A DNA stretch of 64,000 nucleotides from Pyrus communis (lineage: Eukaryota > Streptophyta > Magnoliopsida > Rosales > Rosaceae): the NCBI RefSeq assembly GCF_963583255.1, contig NC_084807.1, forward strand, positions 15,647,072 through 15,711,071, in the 5' to 3' direction. How positions within the stretch are numbered: the first letter of the stretch is position 1; each line of letters starts with the position of its first letter. Below are positions 33,551 through 45,721 of the stretch, in pieces. Made by a program: the position numbers and the translations under genes. The notes beneath the pieces are model-generated. The model worked only from the letters and a program-made list of their open reading frames with translations, ran no database searches and had not been told where the DNA came from.

Positions 33551-34143
33551 TGCTTTGTAATATATGCGGAGTAAAAAAATAATCAAAAAAATTATAGAGG
33601 TGACATGTGGATTTTTGGGTTAAAATGACAAAATTACCCTTGAGGCACACCAACAATCTCACGCGCATGCAATAAACAATAACAGCTCAATTAAGGAAGA
33701 GCCAAAAGTGATCAAAATGGTATTTATTCAAATCCCTCTCATCACTCCTTGTCAAATCCTTATTCAAAAGGCAACTCCCAAAACTTCCTATTTAATTTAG
33801 GATTAATTACTATGTTAATTGCAAGATATTATTTCACATAATATCTTGCAATTATTCTCCAATTACACCATAGATGGCCAACCACTATTTTGTTAAATAA
33901 TGTCGGCCACTCCCCTATAAATAGCCCTATTATCCTACTAAAAAGTTAAGCCATTTGCTACCCACAAACTTCTAAACACATTCTTTTTCAGAATTCTAAC
34001 TCTACCATTGGAGATTTTTTGGCCAAACCCCCCTCCCCCAAATTCATCATGGGCGTGTAAGGCTTTTGGCCTTAATCTTAGGTTTTATTATTTTGTAGGT
34101 GCATTTTCATCAAAGGAGAATATGGTGGAAATTTGCATCCACA
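33551..34143 (+). repeat. Tat-type gypsy LTR (G1, copy a)
   Basis: About 593 bp, beginning TGCTTTG and ending TTGCATCCACA. It is similar to the inverted LTR at 42142-42753 and contains TATAAATAG near 33917. No clear target duplication, so it is either a solo LTR or displaced from the internal region by 34144-34590. Confidence 0.7.
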
Positions 34144-34599
34144 ATATTGTACGTAAGGAGGGAATAGTAGTGTGTTAATATATAAAAACTAGTAGCTTTC
34201 GTCACTTAGTATGTCAGTTTATTAGTGAATCCACTTGTAAGTAATAGGTTTTTAAGTTTAAATCTCATGAACAACAAGCTTAACACCAATTTGTTTTCTC
34301 GTCCCTTAGTGTGAATATGTCATTGTATCAATGAAAAACAAATACTTTCCTACCTTAAGACTTTTGAGTACATAATTAGAATATAAACAAAAATGTACAC
34401 TTATTTAGTTTTAGGAAACGATAACCATACACTTTTTTCTTTTCTTATTTTACACATTTATGTCTAATTTTGTTATCTTCCCAGCTTTATTTATCCAACT
34501 TGATAGCTCAATACTTAGAAAGACGTGTAAGAGGAAAAATAAGGTGTATGTTTATCACTTCACTGGATTTTAATGTATATCAGACAAGCTTCCAGTGAA

Positions 34600-34738
34600 A
34601 AAATATTGGACGAAACACCCCCCCCCCCCCAAAAAATTCATTGTAGTTGCGTGAGGCTCTTAGCCTTAATCTAAGGTGTTGTTTGGTTTGTAGGTACAAT
34701 TTTGTCCAAGAACAAGGAGGAAGAAATTTGCATCCACA
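34600..34738 (+). repeat. Tat-type gypsy LTR 3' end (G1, copy b)
   Basis: It repeats the last part of copy a, including a C13 run (34618-34630) and the end TTGCATCCACA. It directly precedes the primer site. The LTR start is missing. Confidence 0.7.
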
Positions 34739-34739
34739 A

Positions 34740-34758
34740 ATTGGTGCTTTTATTGAGA
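34740..34758 (+). other. G1 primer-binding site candidate
   Basis: ATTGGTGCTTTTATTGAGAG, matching the site of G2 (42124-42141, minus) with one change. I could not assign the tRNA. Confidence 0.55.
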
Positions 34759-34896
34759 GTTGAGTCACACACTTGTAAAAGACTCTAGCATCTAAGGTTT
34801 TTCGTTTTCTTGTTCATTTGTAGTTTTTTCGTACGTTCTTATTCTTAGAATTTTTATTTCTAAAAATTCTTCAATAAAAAGTAAAAGAAAAGTACA

Positions 34897-36660
34897 ATGG
34901 CAAGAGATTCGGAAACCTCGACGAATGGAAATTCCAACGTTCAAGGATTAGGATCACGACAATCTACGAGGCTTAACACAACGATGAGTGGAGCGGTACC
35001 ACCCCTATAAGGCACTACCGTGGCAACCACCACAGTAGCCACCCTCGGCAAGTCCCATAGCACCACAACCATGGCCCAAGTCATGCCATTCAAGCCTACA
35101 CGGGCCCAAGCCCAAGGCAAGACGGCCTGAGCCATTTAAGCCCGACGCGAACCCAACGCGTTGCCAAGCCGAGCCCTAACCTCGTACCCACGTGCGCCAT
35201 ATGCCGAGCAACCCATTCTCATGGCCTAGCCTCTTCCTTCAACCCAACCTACTCCTGTGGCCTTCCAAGCAAAGCAAATCGGTCCAAGATTAATTCAATC
35301 GTCCCAGCTTCAAATTTTTGGGCCTACAATTGAACTAGGGGCATTCTCACCACATTTCTCAGTAAATTTGACATTTCCCAACTCAAATCTTGAGCCCGGA
35401 GTCTACCACACTTCCACTGCTCAAGAAGACGCATTCCTTCCAAGCTCTTCCAACCCAAATGAAAGGTACCCTAGACTAGGTGTCCCGAAGTAGGACAGTG
35501 GCAGACGAATAAGCTCTCTAGTGGCATCCCAGCAAATAGCCACTCGACCAGCCACGAACTGAATGTTCGGGCAATGTACACTCCCGATTGGGGCCCCAGG
35601 GATAACGTATACTCCCATCTTAGTGTGCGGAGGAGCATGCACTCTCAACCAGCCCCACAGATGAGCATACATTCACGGTTGGGGCCACACTCCAATAGTT
35701 AGCATGAGCAACCTTCCAGGCGAAGTGTTCATTCGCGGCTAAGCCTGCAAAGAGCAACCTAAACCAGTAAGTCACGACCGAGGGAAGTTGAGAGCTCTGT
35801 TACCCTAACAAAGGCAAATTCATGAAGAAGTAAATAGGCACTTGATTGAGCGATTGAGTGATTTCCAACGTAACGAGGTCATCAACGAGGCATTACGACG
35901 GGACATAACCAACATAAACAGGTCAACCTTCACAGATGAGATCGTGTAAGCAAATCCTCTACGTAAGTTTAGCATGCCACATTTCACATCATTCAAAAGA
36001 AATGGAGACCCAAAAAGACACTTGAAGCACTATCGAAGCGCAATGATCCTTTATCAAAACAACGATAATCTCATGTGCAAGATATTCGCCATCACTCTAA
36101 AAGATGAGGTGCAAGATTGGTTCTACACCCTACTGCCACAATCCATCTGGAGTTTCGACGAATTTTCTTTGGTTTTCACTAAAGCATCATATCGCTCGAT
36201 CAAGAAAAAGTACTACCACTTGTTCAATGTCAAGAAGAACCCAAAGGAGTCACTTCGCGACTATGTGAAGAGGTTCAAAGCAAAAAAGGCAAAGATAGTT
36301 GGATGCAACGACTCGATAGCTAAAGCAGCCTTCCAAAAATGACTCACAGCAGACCACCCACTGTTCAAATAATTGATCATGAAAGAAGATCTAACTCTTG
36401 CAGAATCTTTTGCTTTAGCAAATAAGCATGCACTTTGGGACGAAATTCGTCGATGCCCATTCAAGGCAAATCCGAGTGATCTTGAATATGAAGTCCCTCA
36501 CTACTTTGAAGGAGATTCAAGGTTTGACTGGACAAGTAGCCACATCTGAAGCAGCAATAAGCTCTACCCTCATACGAGAAGAGCTGAAGGCTCAACTACC
36601 TGTATTCCACAGTTCAAAAGCTCTCATCGATGCAGAAACCAGCTACCAGAAATTCAAAAA
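34897..36660 (+). pseudogene. Tat-type gag remnant (G1)
   Basis: Starts MARDSETSTN with early in-frame stops, then low-complexity sequence. The recognisable retrotransposon gag core lies at 35974-36342: SFKRNGDPKRHLKHYRSAM, IFAITLKDEVQDWF and SLRDYVKRFKAKKAK. This is the Tat-lineage pattern. The frame breaks after residue 122, and protease, RT and RNase H are missing: the sequence passes directly to integrase near 36667. The product cannot be functional. G2 carries the same gag in inverted orientation. Confidence 0.8.
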
Positions 36661-36666
36661 CTAATT

Positions 36667-37860
36667 TTGGCGACAGTTGTTGCAACTCGGAAACTCCAAA
36701 TAAAGGCAGCGTGCTACTACATGTGGAATGACATTCTCGCCCGAAGATTCTACATTGGACCATATCTCTACTGCCTAGCGCCTCCCGACGACCCAAAGGT
36801 TCTAAGCTCAATCCACGAAGGCGTTTGTGGAAATCACTCTGAAAGCCGATCCTTAGCACATATGGCTCTTAACATATGCTACTACTGACCTACCATGCAC
36901 CAAGACGCTAAAGAGTTAGTACAAAAGTGCGACCGCTGCCAATGCTACAAGCCGGTACCAACACTACCTGCCAATGAACAACACTCGTAGATGAGTTTTT
37001 GGCCATTTATACAGTGGGCAGTTGACTTGGTAAAGCCAATACTGCCTGTTACAGAAGGCAGAGGCATGATGATCGTGGCAACCGATTACTTCACCAAATG
37101 AGTAGAAGCAGAGCCCATGACAACCATGACTCAGATGGACATAGAGCATTTCATATGAAGGATCATCATTTGCCGATTTAGTATCCATCAATCCATCGTC
37201 ATTGACAACGGCCCGTAGTTAGTGGGCAAAGATCTGGCGAAGTTCTTCCAAAAGTATGGCATTAAGCAGTACATGTCCACGCCGAGATATCCTTAAGGTA
37301 ATGGGCAAGCCAAAGCATCCAACAATACGATCATTGATTGCCTTAAGCAATTCCTTTCTGACAAGAAGGGAAAGTGGCCAGATGAATTCCTCAGATGTCT
37401 ATGGGCATATTGCACGATCAAACGATGAGCCACCAATAAGACTCATTTCTCTTTGCAATTTAGTTCAGAGGAAATTATTCCTCCCGATGTCATCATGCTA
37501 AGTATTAGCACTCTACTGCCAAGCATTAAGCAAAACAATAAGGAGATGGCCATAATAATAGATTTGGCAGATAAGAAACGACCAGACCATCACTAGCATT
37601 GCGGCCTACCAGCGGCAGCTTCCCTCCAACTACAACAAAAGGGGCAAGATTCGGCAATTCCAGCCCAGAGATCTAGTTCTAAGAAAAGCCTTCATCACTG
37701 CCCGTAGAGAAGGGTCCAAAAAGATAGATTTTATCTGGGAAGGTCCGTACAAGATCAGCAGAGTAGGCAGTAAGGGTAATTACACCTTCGCCACCATGAA
37801 CGACAAAAAGATCGAAAAGCAATGAAATGCCTACAATTTGAGGAAGTACCATATGTGACC
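36667..37860 (+). pseudogene. Tat-type integrase remnant (G1)
   Basis: Integrase features in order: zinc-binding region with KCDRCQCYKP, core WAVDLVKPILP, ATDYFTK, VIDNGP and GNGQAKASNN, then LWAY and a C-terminal SNYNLRKYHM-like end. At least six internal stops occur. Where the normal residue is clear, they are TGA for Trp (three), TAG or TAA for Gln (two) and TGA for Arg (one), all of which need only G-to-A or C-to-T changes. No reading frame is usable. Confidence 0.82.
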
Positions 37861-39120
37861 TCCCGCTACATCAAAGCCCGAAGACTCAAGTAGCTCGACG
37901 GGTACCACCTCACAAGCCGAAGGTTATCCAGTTGTTATGCAGTTCCTACCTCACAACTAAGTTCTCACTCGTTTCATTCGTTTTTCAGTGAGGAATTTAG
38001 AAGTAATCTACAACTTGGCTCGACTGCATGCTTACAATAATTGATCTCCCCTACACTTCAAAAGAAGACCACGCCCTTCTTAGGGACTCATCGTAAGAAT
38101 CGCATCCCCCACCTCTAAGGACCAACTATGCTCTCCAGTGCAAGAGGGTAAAACACTTCCTTGACACTCATCTGGATCTGCTCTCCAATGCGAGAGGATA
38201 AACTAATTGATTTCCAATGCTAGAGGGTAAACCAATTCCCCAACACTTACATGGGTCTGCTCTCTAAGGTGGGAGGATAAACTTACACTCCAAATATCCA
38301 TATGTGGATGAGCTGGGCTGCCCCAGTATAACTAGGTGCACGATGGCTTGCGCAGGGATTCCTAGAAGTAGTCACAATGGTCTTTTTCAAGGCTTAACTA
38401 ACTGAAGAATTTTGGGTCTTTTGGCTTAATTCGTGGGGAACCAGTCCTCAAAGATAGAGGAAGTACATTACACTGTACGCCTCATAGACAACTACCCTGG
38501 AACCCTAAAGCTGCTACCGAGTACACTAAGGTAGCCTATGGTTTCCAGAAGACTACCTATGGCTTGCCCTTCGAGCAATAAGTCACGTTAAACTTATACA
38601 ACCGCATATTTCTATGAAAGGTTAAACAAGTTGGCACGTATATACAAAGCTTCGTCCACTACTGACGTGCTACGCAGTAGATGGGCTTAATTTTGGCCAA
38701 AGCATGGAACGACCTACACCAAATCCTAAAGTGTTGTGATACTTGCTACACAACTTACGAAATTGGAGAAAGCCAAGGTTAACAGCCTAGTGGTCACGCA
38801 GATTTGTTTGCTTCTGTAAGTAAGGTGTCCGACTGCCAACCCTATGGCTAACAACTTTACAAAGTTCTACACCAACACCTACGATTGTATAGGCTACGCG
38901 GGCCTGTCTGCTTATAGAAAAGAAGCACGTCTGCCATTGGTCTATAATGTCTAAGGTTAAGGCATAAACTAAAGAAGCAAAGATGGAGAAAAGCAAATGA
39001 AGCAAGTTTATTAAATTTTCTAGCAAAATTGATAAACAACTAGCAAAGGCCAAATGAGTTCAATCAAAACAATAGCAACAAGGAAAACAAAGAAAATCTT
39101 AATGGCTACCTAGAAGACTA
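37861..39120. other. G1 post-integrase region
   Basis: No ORF of note. Three imperfect units of a TGCTCTCCAxTGCxAGAGGxTAAAC type lie at about 38125-38285. It probably belongs to the 3' part of the Tat element. Confidence 0.5.
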
Positions 39121-39150
39121 CTTTTCAGCAGCTTAGACATCCCACGGCTA

Positions 39151-39850
39151 CTAAATTGTCACACTTTTAGCAGTTGCAACGCTCTCAGTAGCGGCATCAT
39201 CCGGTGCTTTACCACCAGCTGCCCTAGCCTGGGCATCAACTTCTCCGACTACTTCACTAATGGACGACTCAAAAGTAAAGACGAGCAAGTTATACGAAGA
39301 AATAGAGAAGGTCTCGAAGTCTTTACCAGAATACTTAAAGTCAGATGGCCACCTAAAAATATGGTCTACATAACCCACCTTGTAAAAATCGGCTAGACTC
39401 TGACGCACCTTGAAGTTCCAACACTTAGGGTTCAAGCCTATCAACGACCTTCTTGAAATGGATCACTTGGTTATAAGTAGCAATCAACTCTTCATCCTTC
39501 GCATAAGCAGCGGAATAAAGCTCAGAAACAGCACACTCAAAATCTTGAATCTGAGGTATGTAACATCTGACCTCCTTCTCTGCACTTCCATACTTAACTT
39601 GGATTGCGTCAAGCCTAGTCTTTAAGTCAACGATCTTTTAGCGAGCGGTCTCAAACTACAAAGAAGTGAGGGCAGAGATATTAGACCCTTTCAAAGCAAC
39701 GAGCTCAGATTCCAACGTCTTGATCTTTTCGACAAAAGAATAAGCTTCGGCTGCCACAGCCTTTGCCACCTCCTTGGCAGCCTTGATATCCTTTTGGTCA
39801 ATGAGCCTAGACTAGGCTACCAAAATAGCCGTCTTCTACATCATGGCAAT
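39151..39850 (-). pseudogene. Antisense coiled-coil ORF of the Tat-type element, decayed
   Basis: Opposite to G1, a minus-strand frame with several stops encodes a charged helical segment (EKIKTLESELVALKGSN, KTRLDAIQVKYGSAEKEV), then an intact 97-codon end at 39151-39444 containing SLADFYKVGYVDHIFRWPSD and KDFETFSISSYNLLV. Its place between integrase and the 3' end, and its antisense direction, match the extra antisense frames reported for Tat-lineage gypsy elements. Its sequence differs from the E1/E3 antisense protein. Function unknown. Confidence 0.6.
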
Positions 39851-40320
39851 CCACGAAGGCGTTTGTGGAAATCACTCTGAAAGCCGATCCTTAGCACATA
39901 TGGCTCTTAACGTATGCTACTACTGACCTACCATGCACCAAGACGCTAAAGAGTTAGTACAAAAGTGCGACCGCTGCCAATGCTACAAGCCGGTACCAAC
40001 ACTACCTGCCAATGAACAACACTCGTAGATGAGTTTTTGGCCATTTATACAGTGGGCAGTTGACTTGGTAAAGCCAATACTGCCCGTTACAGAAGGCAGA
40101 GGCATGATGATCGTGGCAACCGATTACTTCACCAAATGAGTAGAAGCAGAGCCCATGACAACCATGACTCAGATGGACATAGAGCATTTCATATGAAGGA
40201 TCATCATTTGCCGATTTAGTATCCATCAATCCATCATCATTGACAACGGCCCGTAGTTAGTGGGCAAAGATCTGGCGAAGTTCTTCCAAAAGTATGGCAT
40301 TAAGCAGTACATGTCCACGC
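39847..40320 (+). repeat. 474-bp duplication of integrase segment 36809-37282
   Basis: Direct-orientation copy with three substitutions, carrying the same premature stops. Its right end joins abruptly to inverted gag of G2. Confidence 0.92.
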
Positions 40321-41986
40321 TTCTTCTTCACATTGAACAAGTGGATGGCAAGGTGTGGAACCAATCTTGTGCATCGCCTTGTAAAGTAATGGTGAATATC
40401 TTGCACATGAGAGCATCGTTGTTCCGATAAAGGATCATTGCGCTTCGGTAGTGCTTTAAGTGTCTCTCCGGGTTTCCATACCCTTTGAATGATGTGAAAT
40501 GCGACATGCTAAACTTGCATGGAGGCTCTACATACTCGATCTCATTCATAAAGAGTGATCTACTTATGTTGGTCATATCCCATCATAGTGCCTTATCAGT
40601 GACCTTGTTGTGTTGGAAATCACACAATCGCTCGGTCAAAAACCTCTCTACTTCTTCCTAAATTTGCCTTTGTTGAGGTAGCAAAGCTCTCGGCTGCCCC
40701 CGGTCTTGACCTGCTGGTCTAAGTTACTCTTTTATGTGTTCGGCTCATTTATGTCGTAGCTACGGTGCATGTAGTACGTTCCTAACAGGCGAGTGAATTT
40801 CTTGCAAGCTGCTGGTTAAACTTGAGCCAAATTAAGTAACTATTTTTCTCCGTCCGTCGTTCTGCCTACTCTGATATGTGGTGGATGATACTCCTTGTGG
40901 GCCCAGCTATAAATGAACACTTCTCCTAGAAGGTTGCTCGTGTTGATTATCAGAGTGTGGCCCCAACCGTGAGTGTATGCTCGTCCATAGGCCTAACCGA
41001 GAGTGCATGGTCCTTAGCGTGCTAAGACGAGAGTATACGTTATCTGGAGGCCGAATTGGGAGTGTACACTGCCAAAACACTCGGTTCATGACTGGTTGAA
41101 TGGCTGTTTACCGGGACGCTACTGGAGAGGTTCATTGTCTGCCCTTGTCCTACTTCAGGACACCTTGTCTGGGGCACGTTGCATCTCGATGCGCTGCAAT
41201 AACTGATTCACTAAGGTCGTCTGTTGTGCAAGGGCGCTTATCAACTCTATGACTTGTCGAGACAAGTGTGGTTCACTATTTGGGTTGGAACAACTTGGAT
41301 GGTATGTGTCTCCTTGAGTAATGGAAATGTAATGGACTCTGGACGCGAGATATGACTTGGGATATATCAAATCTGCGGAGAAATGAGATGAAAATACCCT
41401 TCATTCAATCATCGATCTAGAAATCTAAAACTGATCTTGGACCGGTTTAGATTGCTTGGAAAGCCATGGGAGTGAGCTGGACCTCAAGTTGAACCGCGGG
41501 AGTAAGTGGGGTCGGACCGTGGGTGCAGGCTGGGCCGTTAAAGCACATAGGCGCTAGGTTCTCCTCGACGAGACTTAGGCCTGTGATTCTTAAGCTCGGC
41601 TTTTGGGCAAGCTGGGCTTGGGCTCCCGAGTGCTGGGCTGCTCCAATTACTGTAACTGCTTGGGCTTTAACTACCACTACAGAACCGTGGGCTTGTTAAA
41701 AATAAGCTGCCTTACGCTGGGTTGGCTGCCTTGTGGCACGGGCCTGGGCCTGCTGCTTCGAGGTGACCTGCTCACCGTGGGTAGTGGGCTCGCCTAGGGC
41801 TGCTGCCGTGGTTGCTACCATGGTGGTTGCCACGGTGGTGCCTCGTGGGGTTGGTGCCGCTCCACTAGCCATCGCGTTGAGCCTCGTGGATAGTCATGGT
41901 AGGACTACGTCACGATCTCCATCACTTGGTCCAAATCCTTGAACGTAGGAAGTTTCGTTCGTCGTGGTTTCTGAATTTCTAGTCAT
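40321..41986 (-). pseudogene. Tat-type gag remnant (G2), minus strand
   Basis: Starts near 41986 (MTRNSETTTN), continues through a low-complexity N-terminal part with a frame at 41447-41677, and ends with the gag core at 40328-40576 (HFTSFKGYGNPERHLKHYRSAM, QGDAQDWFHTL). It is truncated there at the junction with the duplicated integrase piece. Stops occur between these frames. Confidence 0.75.
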
Positions 41987-42123
41987 TGTACTTTTCTTTT
42001 ACATTTATTCAAAGAATTTAATAAAAAATTCTAGAAATAAGAACATATGAAAAATCTACAAATGAACAAGAAATGAGAAACTTCAAATGCGAGAGTCTTC
42101 TTTGAGTGTGTGAATCAGGACTC

Positions 42124-42141
42124 TCAATGAAAGCACCAATT
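42124..42141 (-). other. G2 primer-binding site candidate
   Basis: Minus strand: TTGGTGCTTTCATTGAGAG directly after the LTR end TCCACAAA. Confidence 0.6.
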
Positions 42142-42753
42142 TGTGGATGTAAATTTCCGTCGTCTTCTCCCTTAACGAAAAATGCACTTGCAAGATAATG
42201 ACACCTAAGATTAAGGCCAAAAGCCTCACGCGTCCACGATGAATTGTTTTGGGGCGGGGGGGGGGGGGGGGGGGGGCTTTGGCCGAATAATCTCTGATGC
42301 CAAAGTTAGAATTTGAGAGAGAAAGTGTTTAGGAATTTTTGGGGAAAGAATGAATTTAGCTTTTTGGTGGAGAAAATGGGACTATTCATAAGGGAGTGCC
42401 CGACCCTATGTGGAGAATAGTGACCGACCACTTATGGTGGCATTATGAGTTTAATTGCAATATATTATGTGAAAAAATATCTTGCAGTTAACTTGGTAAT
42501 CAATCCTAATTTAAATAGGCTAATTGAGAGTTACCTTTTGAGTGAGGATTTGATGAAGAGTGAAGAGAGGGTTTTGAATAAATACTATTTTGATCACCTT
42601 TGACTCTTCCTTGATTGAGTCATTATTATCCGTTGCATGCACGTGAGAATCCCGGTGTGCCTCGAGGGTAATTTTATCTTTTTAACCCCAAAAGTCCACG
42701 TGTCGCCTCCATAATTTTCTTGATTATTTTTTGCTCCACATTCATTTCCAACA
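42142..42753 (-). repeat. Tat-type gypsy LTR (G2)
   Basis: 612 bp; the minus strand begins TGTTGGAAATG and ends TTTACATCCACA. It contains a G21 run (42256-42276, plus strand) where the G1 copies have C runs. It stands in inverted orientation to the G1 LTRs. Confidence 0.8.
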
Positions 42754-43589
42754 ATACTGATATTGTCCCCAAGTTGTTAACTACCACCTGCACAATCCGT
42801 TAGGTATGCGGTTTTATTACAAAAAGCCTCAGGGTTAGTTAAAGTGGGGTAATCGTATTTTAACTCTTTTTTTTTTTTTTTAAATACGATCGATATAGAA
42901 TATTTCAACAATTTAGTCACTTTAGCAAATATTCGACATTCTTACATGTATTAGTGATTTAGTATGTAATGTTGTTTATAGGAAAGTAAGAAGAACAACA
43001 ATTTCGTATAATAATTCATATATGTGCCAGTCACACTTTCAGTTTTAATCCCGTCGAAAATTTTAATTTTCAAACTTTATATGTAAGTGTGAAAATCACA
43101 AAAGTTCCAAAAAAATAAAAAATAAATGTGAATTTGGGTCCCTATTCGAAATTCCTTCCTTGAAGTCATCAGTCATGCATTGCATGCACATTAAAGGGAG
43201 TGCGGTACTCACTCACTTCTAGTGTGGATCTTCAAAAGCTGCCGAAACTGTATTAAACAAAATAAAGCTCACGATTCTCACATGCTCTCCCGTCCCTTCT
43301 GACCGACTAGAATTTAATTTACTAGGTGACCGACTAGAATTTAATTTACTAGGGATGGACATTTGGGGACTCAAAATTAGGTCCGGAGGTAATTAGCAAA
43401 TTAGATGTTGGGCGGAATTAGTTATTTGGTGAAGTTCAAGTCTATTCCTTGATTTGGAATTGGATACTTAAATTTTAGTATACTGATTGTTGGGATTTGT
43501 TTTCTCTTTTAATTTTGAAGCAAATTCAAAAGAGATTTTCTTGAATTTACTTATTGTAAACTATTTTCTCGTTTGGGCGCCAAAACAAA

Positions 43590-43750
43590 CTGAATTAAAA
43601 AAATGGAGTTTTAACGAAAAGCTCGCGGTACTATTCACTTTAATGAAAAACCACATTTTTACAATAAAAAGTCAATCCTGGTACTATTCACTTTACCCTT
43701 TATTTTGTCCTTATCATTAAAACTCAAAATTTTTAAGGCATTTTCATTAG
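43590..43750. mobile_element. MITE-like repeat
   Basis: GGAGTTTTAACGAAAAGC at the left and CATTTTCATTAGTTTTCC at the right surround TTTACAATAAAAAGTCAATCCTGGTACTATTCACTTTA, a block I recognise as widespread in apple and pear genomes. TIRs and target duplication are not clear, so the superfamily is open. Confidence 0.4.
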
Positions 43751-44368
43751 TTTTCCTTGAAAAAAAAAACTATAAAAGTAAAATTTAAAGAATTGGGAAC
43801 CCCAAAACAAACAAGCATGTAAGTTAAATCCAAATTTTTAACGGTGTATAAGCTAGGCCTAAACCAAGAGTAAAATCATTGGAAATTGAACCAAACCAAA
43901 ATTGAGTGGTTCAGTTTCACTTCAGTTCCCACCGTTAGACCAAACCGAACGGCAATAAATATTGGTTTTACCCCCAAAATCGAACTGCAACAAACTGTAT
44001 TCACCCCTAAAATTTACATTGAATGGATTCATCACTAGGCATAGCATCTCAAGCCAATAATTTCATTTTAAAAGTTTTTCTCCACGTGACGTAATATATC
44101 GATACACCACATAATGAAAAATCTGTTTCATGCAAGTTGTTCCCCGACCTCCCTAATATTATGAAGAAAAATATGTCTCTTAACATTTATGATGAACAGA
44201 TGAAAGATCCACCTGAAGCTAGAATGCCCACGTTCTAGATGTTTTATTATAACGGGTTGATTTGGAATCAGGCCCCGCTTCCTGTTTGGGGTCTTTGGAC
44301 CTCTTTCGTAAACCAATTAATCTTGTGCCATGTTGCGTGATATTTGACACAGTCGAGACCATGATGGA

Positions 44369-44562
44369 ATGAGGATCCTTTCTAGATTTTAGGAATCCTT
44401 TAATTGTATCCGTTCATCGTAAATTGTGCAATTTAAAATCGTTTGAAATTGTTTTTTATAAAATTGAACACAAATAGTAACTGATGAAAACTGATTGCAC
44501 AATGTACGATGACCGGATACAATTAAAGGATCCTCAAGATCCTCACAAAGAGAATCCTCATT
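44369..44562. mobile_element. Foldback MITE
   Basis: Arms of about 60 bp pair with each other: left GAGGATCC...TTTAATTGTATCCGTTCATCG and right the complement of the same, with the termini AATGAGGAT. About 80-85% arm identity by eye. No coding capacity. Confidence 0.7.
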
Positions 44563-45365
44563 CACCATAATGTACAACATAGTACTGTAAGCCGTTGGAG
44601 AGTCATTCAGGACACGTATCTATTCGACATAGAAATATATTAATAATGACGAAAATAATACTTATGCTTTTGCAATTTGAACACTACCGTAACTGTTCAA
44701 CGGGAAAAAGAACTGCATCAAAGGGCCAAGAAACACTGCTATGAATCACACCAAACGTCGAGTTTCCTCTTAATAGTCATTTGTCATGTCACAAACTACA
44801 AAAAACGTAAAGATCACTAACTCAACTCTAAACAATATAGTTCCCACTCAAATATATGAGTTTGTCGTAAGTCATAAACGCTACAAAAACTCTTCTTGAC
44901 AAGAGAATGACCATGATCAAACTGAAGCAAAAAGTGATTATAACCAAAAGATAAAAGTAGTTAGAAGATGGGAGTAACAAAGAGGAAAACTAAGACTCAT
45001 TGTCCCCGACCCTAGATGTTAATTGATAGTAGGAATATACTTGTTCTTTCAGTATTCGTTGAAAGTAGGGAGTCATTCATTCTATTTGAATCATTAACAA
45101 CTTTGCTCGAAGTCATTTTAAATAGTGATTTCCAAACAGTTATTTTCAGTTAGTTTAAAACTGAAACTGATGGATTGCCATGGTATATGATGTAACATTT
45201 CACCTTGGCTTCTTAAAATTGAAACTTACATCATATTTCAAATTTAGTAAAAGAAAAACGCAGAACCAAATAAAGAAAAGTCATTCTTATGCAAGTTTGT
45301 ATGTTCATAACGATACAATAGTCGTGAAGAAAAAAACACAGAACAAAAATGAATATATATATATA

Positions 45366-45649
45366 TGTGACATCCCACATCGCCCAGGGGAGTGATCCTT
45401 AAATGTATATTCTCATCTCTACCTAGCACGAGGCCTTTTGGGAGCTCACTGGCTTCGGGTTCCGTAGGAACTCCGAAGTTAAGCGAGAAGGGGGCTAGAG
45501 CAATCCCATGATGGGTGACCCACTAGGAAGTTGCTCGTGAGTTCCCAAAAACAAAACCGTGAGGGAATGGTAAGCCCAAAGCGGACAATATCGTGCTATG
45601 GTGGTGGAGTGGGCCCGAGAAGTGATTCGCCCCGGGTCGGGATGTGACA
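45366..45649 (+). repeat. Cassandra 5' LTR
   Basis: Begins TGTGACATCCC and ends GGGATGTGACA. The 5S-like part spans about 45421-45546. Confidence 0.93.
45464..45546 (+). other. 5S rRNA-derived segment (5' LTR)
   Basis: GAACTCCGAAGTTAAGCG corresponds to the box A region and GATGGGTGACCCACT.GGAAGT to the box C region of plant 5S rRNA, the internal RNA polymerase III promoter. The flanks diverge from true 5S, so it is not a ribosomal gene. The other LTR has the equivalent at about 45820-45902 with one change inside box C (GGTTGACC). Confidence 0.88.
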
Positions 45650-45653
45650 AATT

Positions 45654-45666
45654 TGGTATCAGAGCC
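45654..45666 (+). other. Cassandra primer-binding site
   Basis: TGGTATCAGAGCC, initiator-Met tRNA, four bases after the 5' LTR. Confidence 0.93.
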
Positions 45667-45708
45667 TAACCCTGGTCGCGTGTGTGCCAACGAGGACGTC
45701 GGGCCCCT

Positions 45709-45720
45709 AAGGGGGGTGGA
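45709..45720 (+). other. Cassandra polypurine tract
   Basis: AAGGGGGGTGGA directly before the 3' LTR. Confidence 0.85.
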
Positions 45721-45721
45721 T

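Larger units (their letters stand above)
42754..45360. other. Gene-free stretch with small repeats
   Basis: No supported gene. Contents: a 27-bp direct repeat with GACCGACTAGAATTTAATTT (about 43301 and 43328), a MITE-like repeat at 43590-43750, an AACCAAACCGAAC-rich hAT-like end near 43860-44015 (minus strand TAGGGGTGAATAC), and a foldback MITE at 44369-44562. Confidence 0.6.

Noticed and set aside
35257..35493. Separate 78-codon gene in G1
   Set aside because: It matches the low-complexity N-terminal gag part also seen inverted in G2.
45464..45546. Functional 5S rRNA gene
   Set aside because: Only the internal promoter part is conserved and it is embedded in both Cassandra LTRs.
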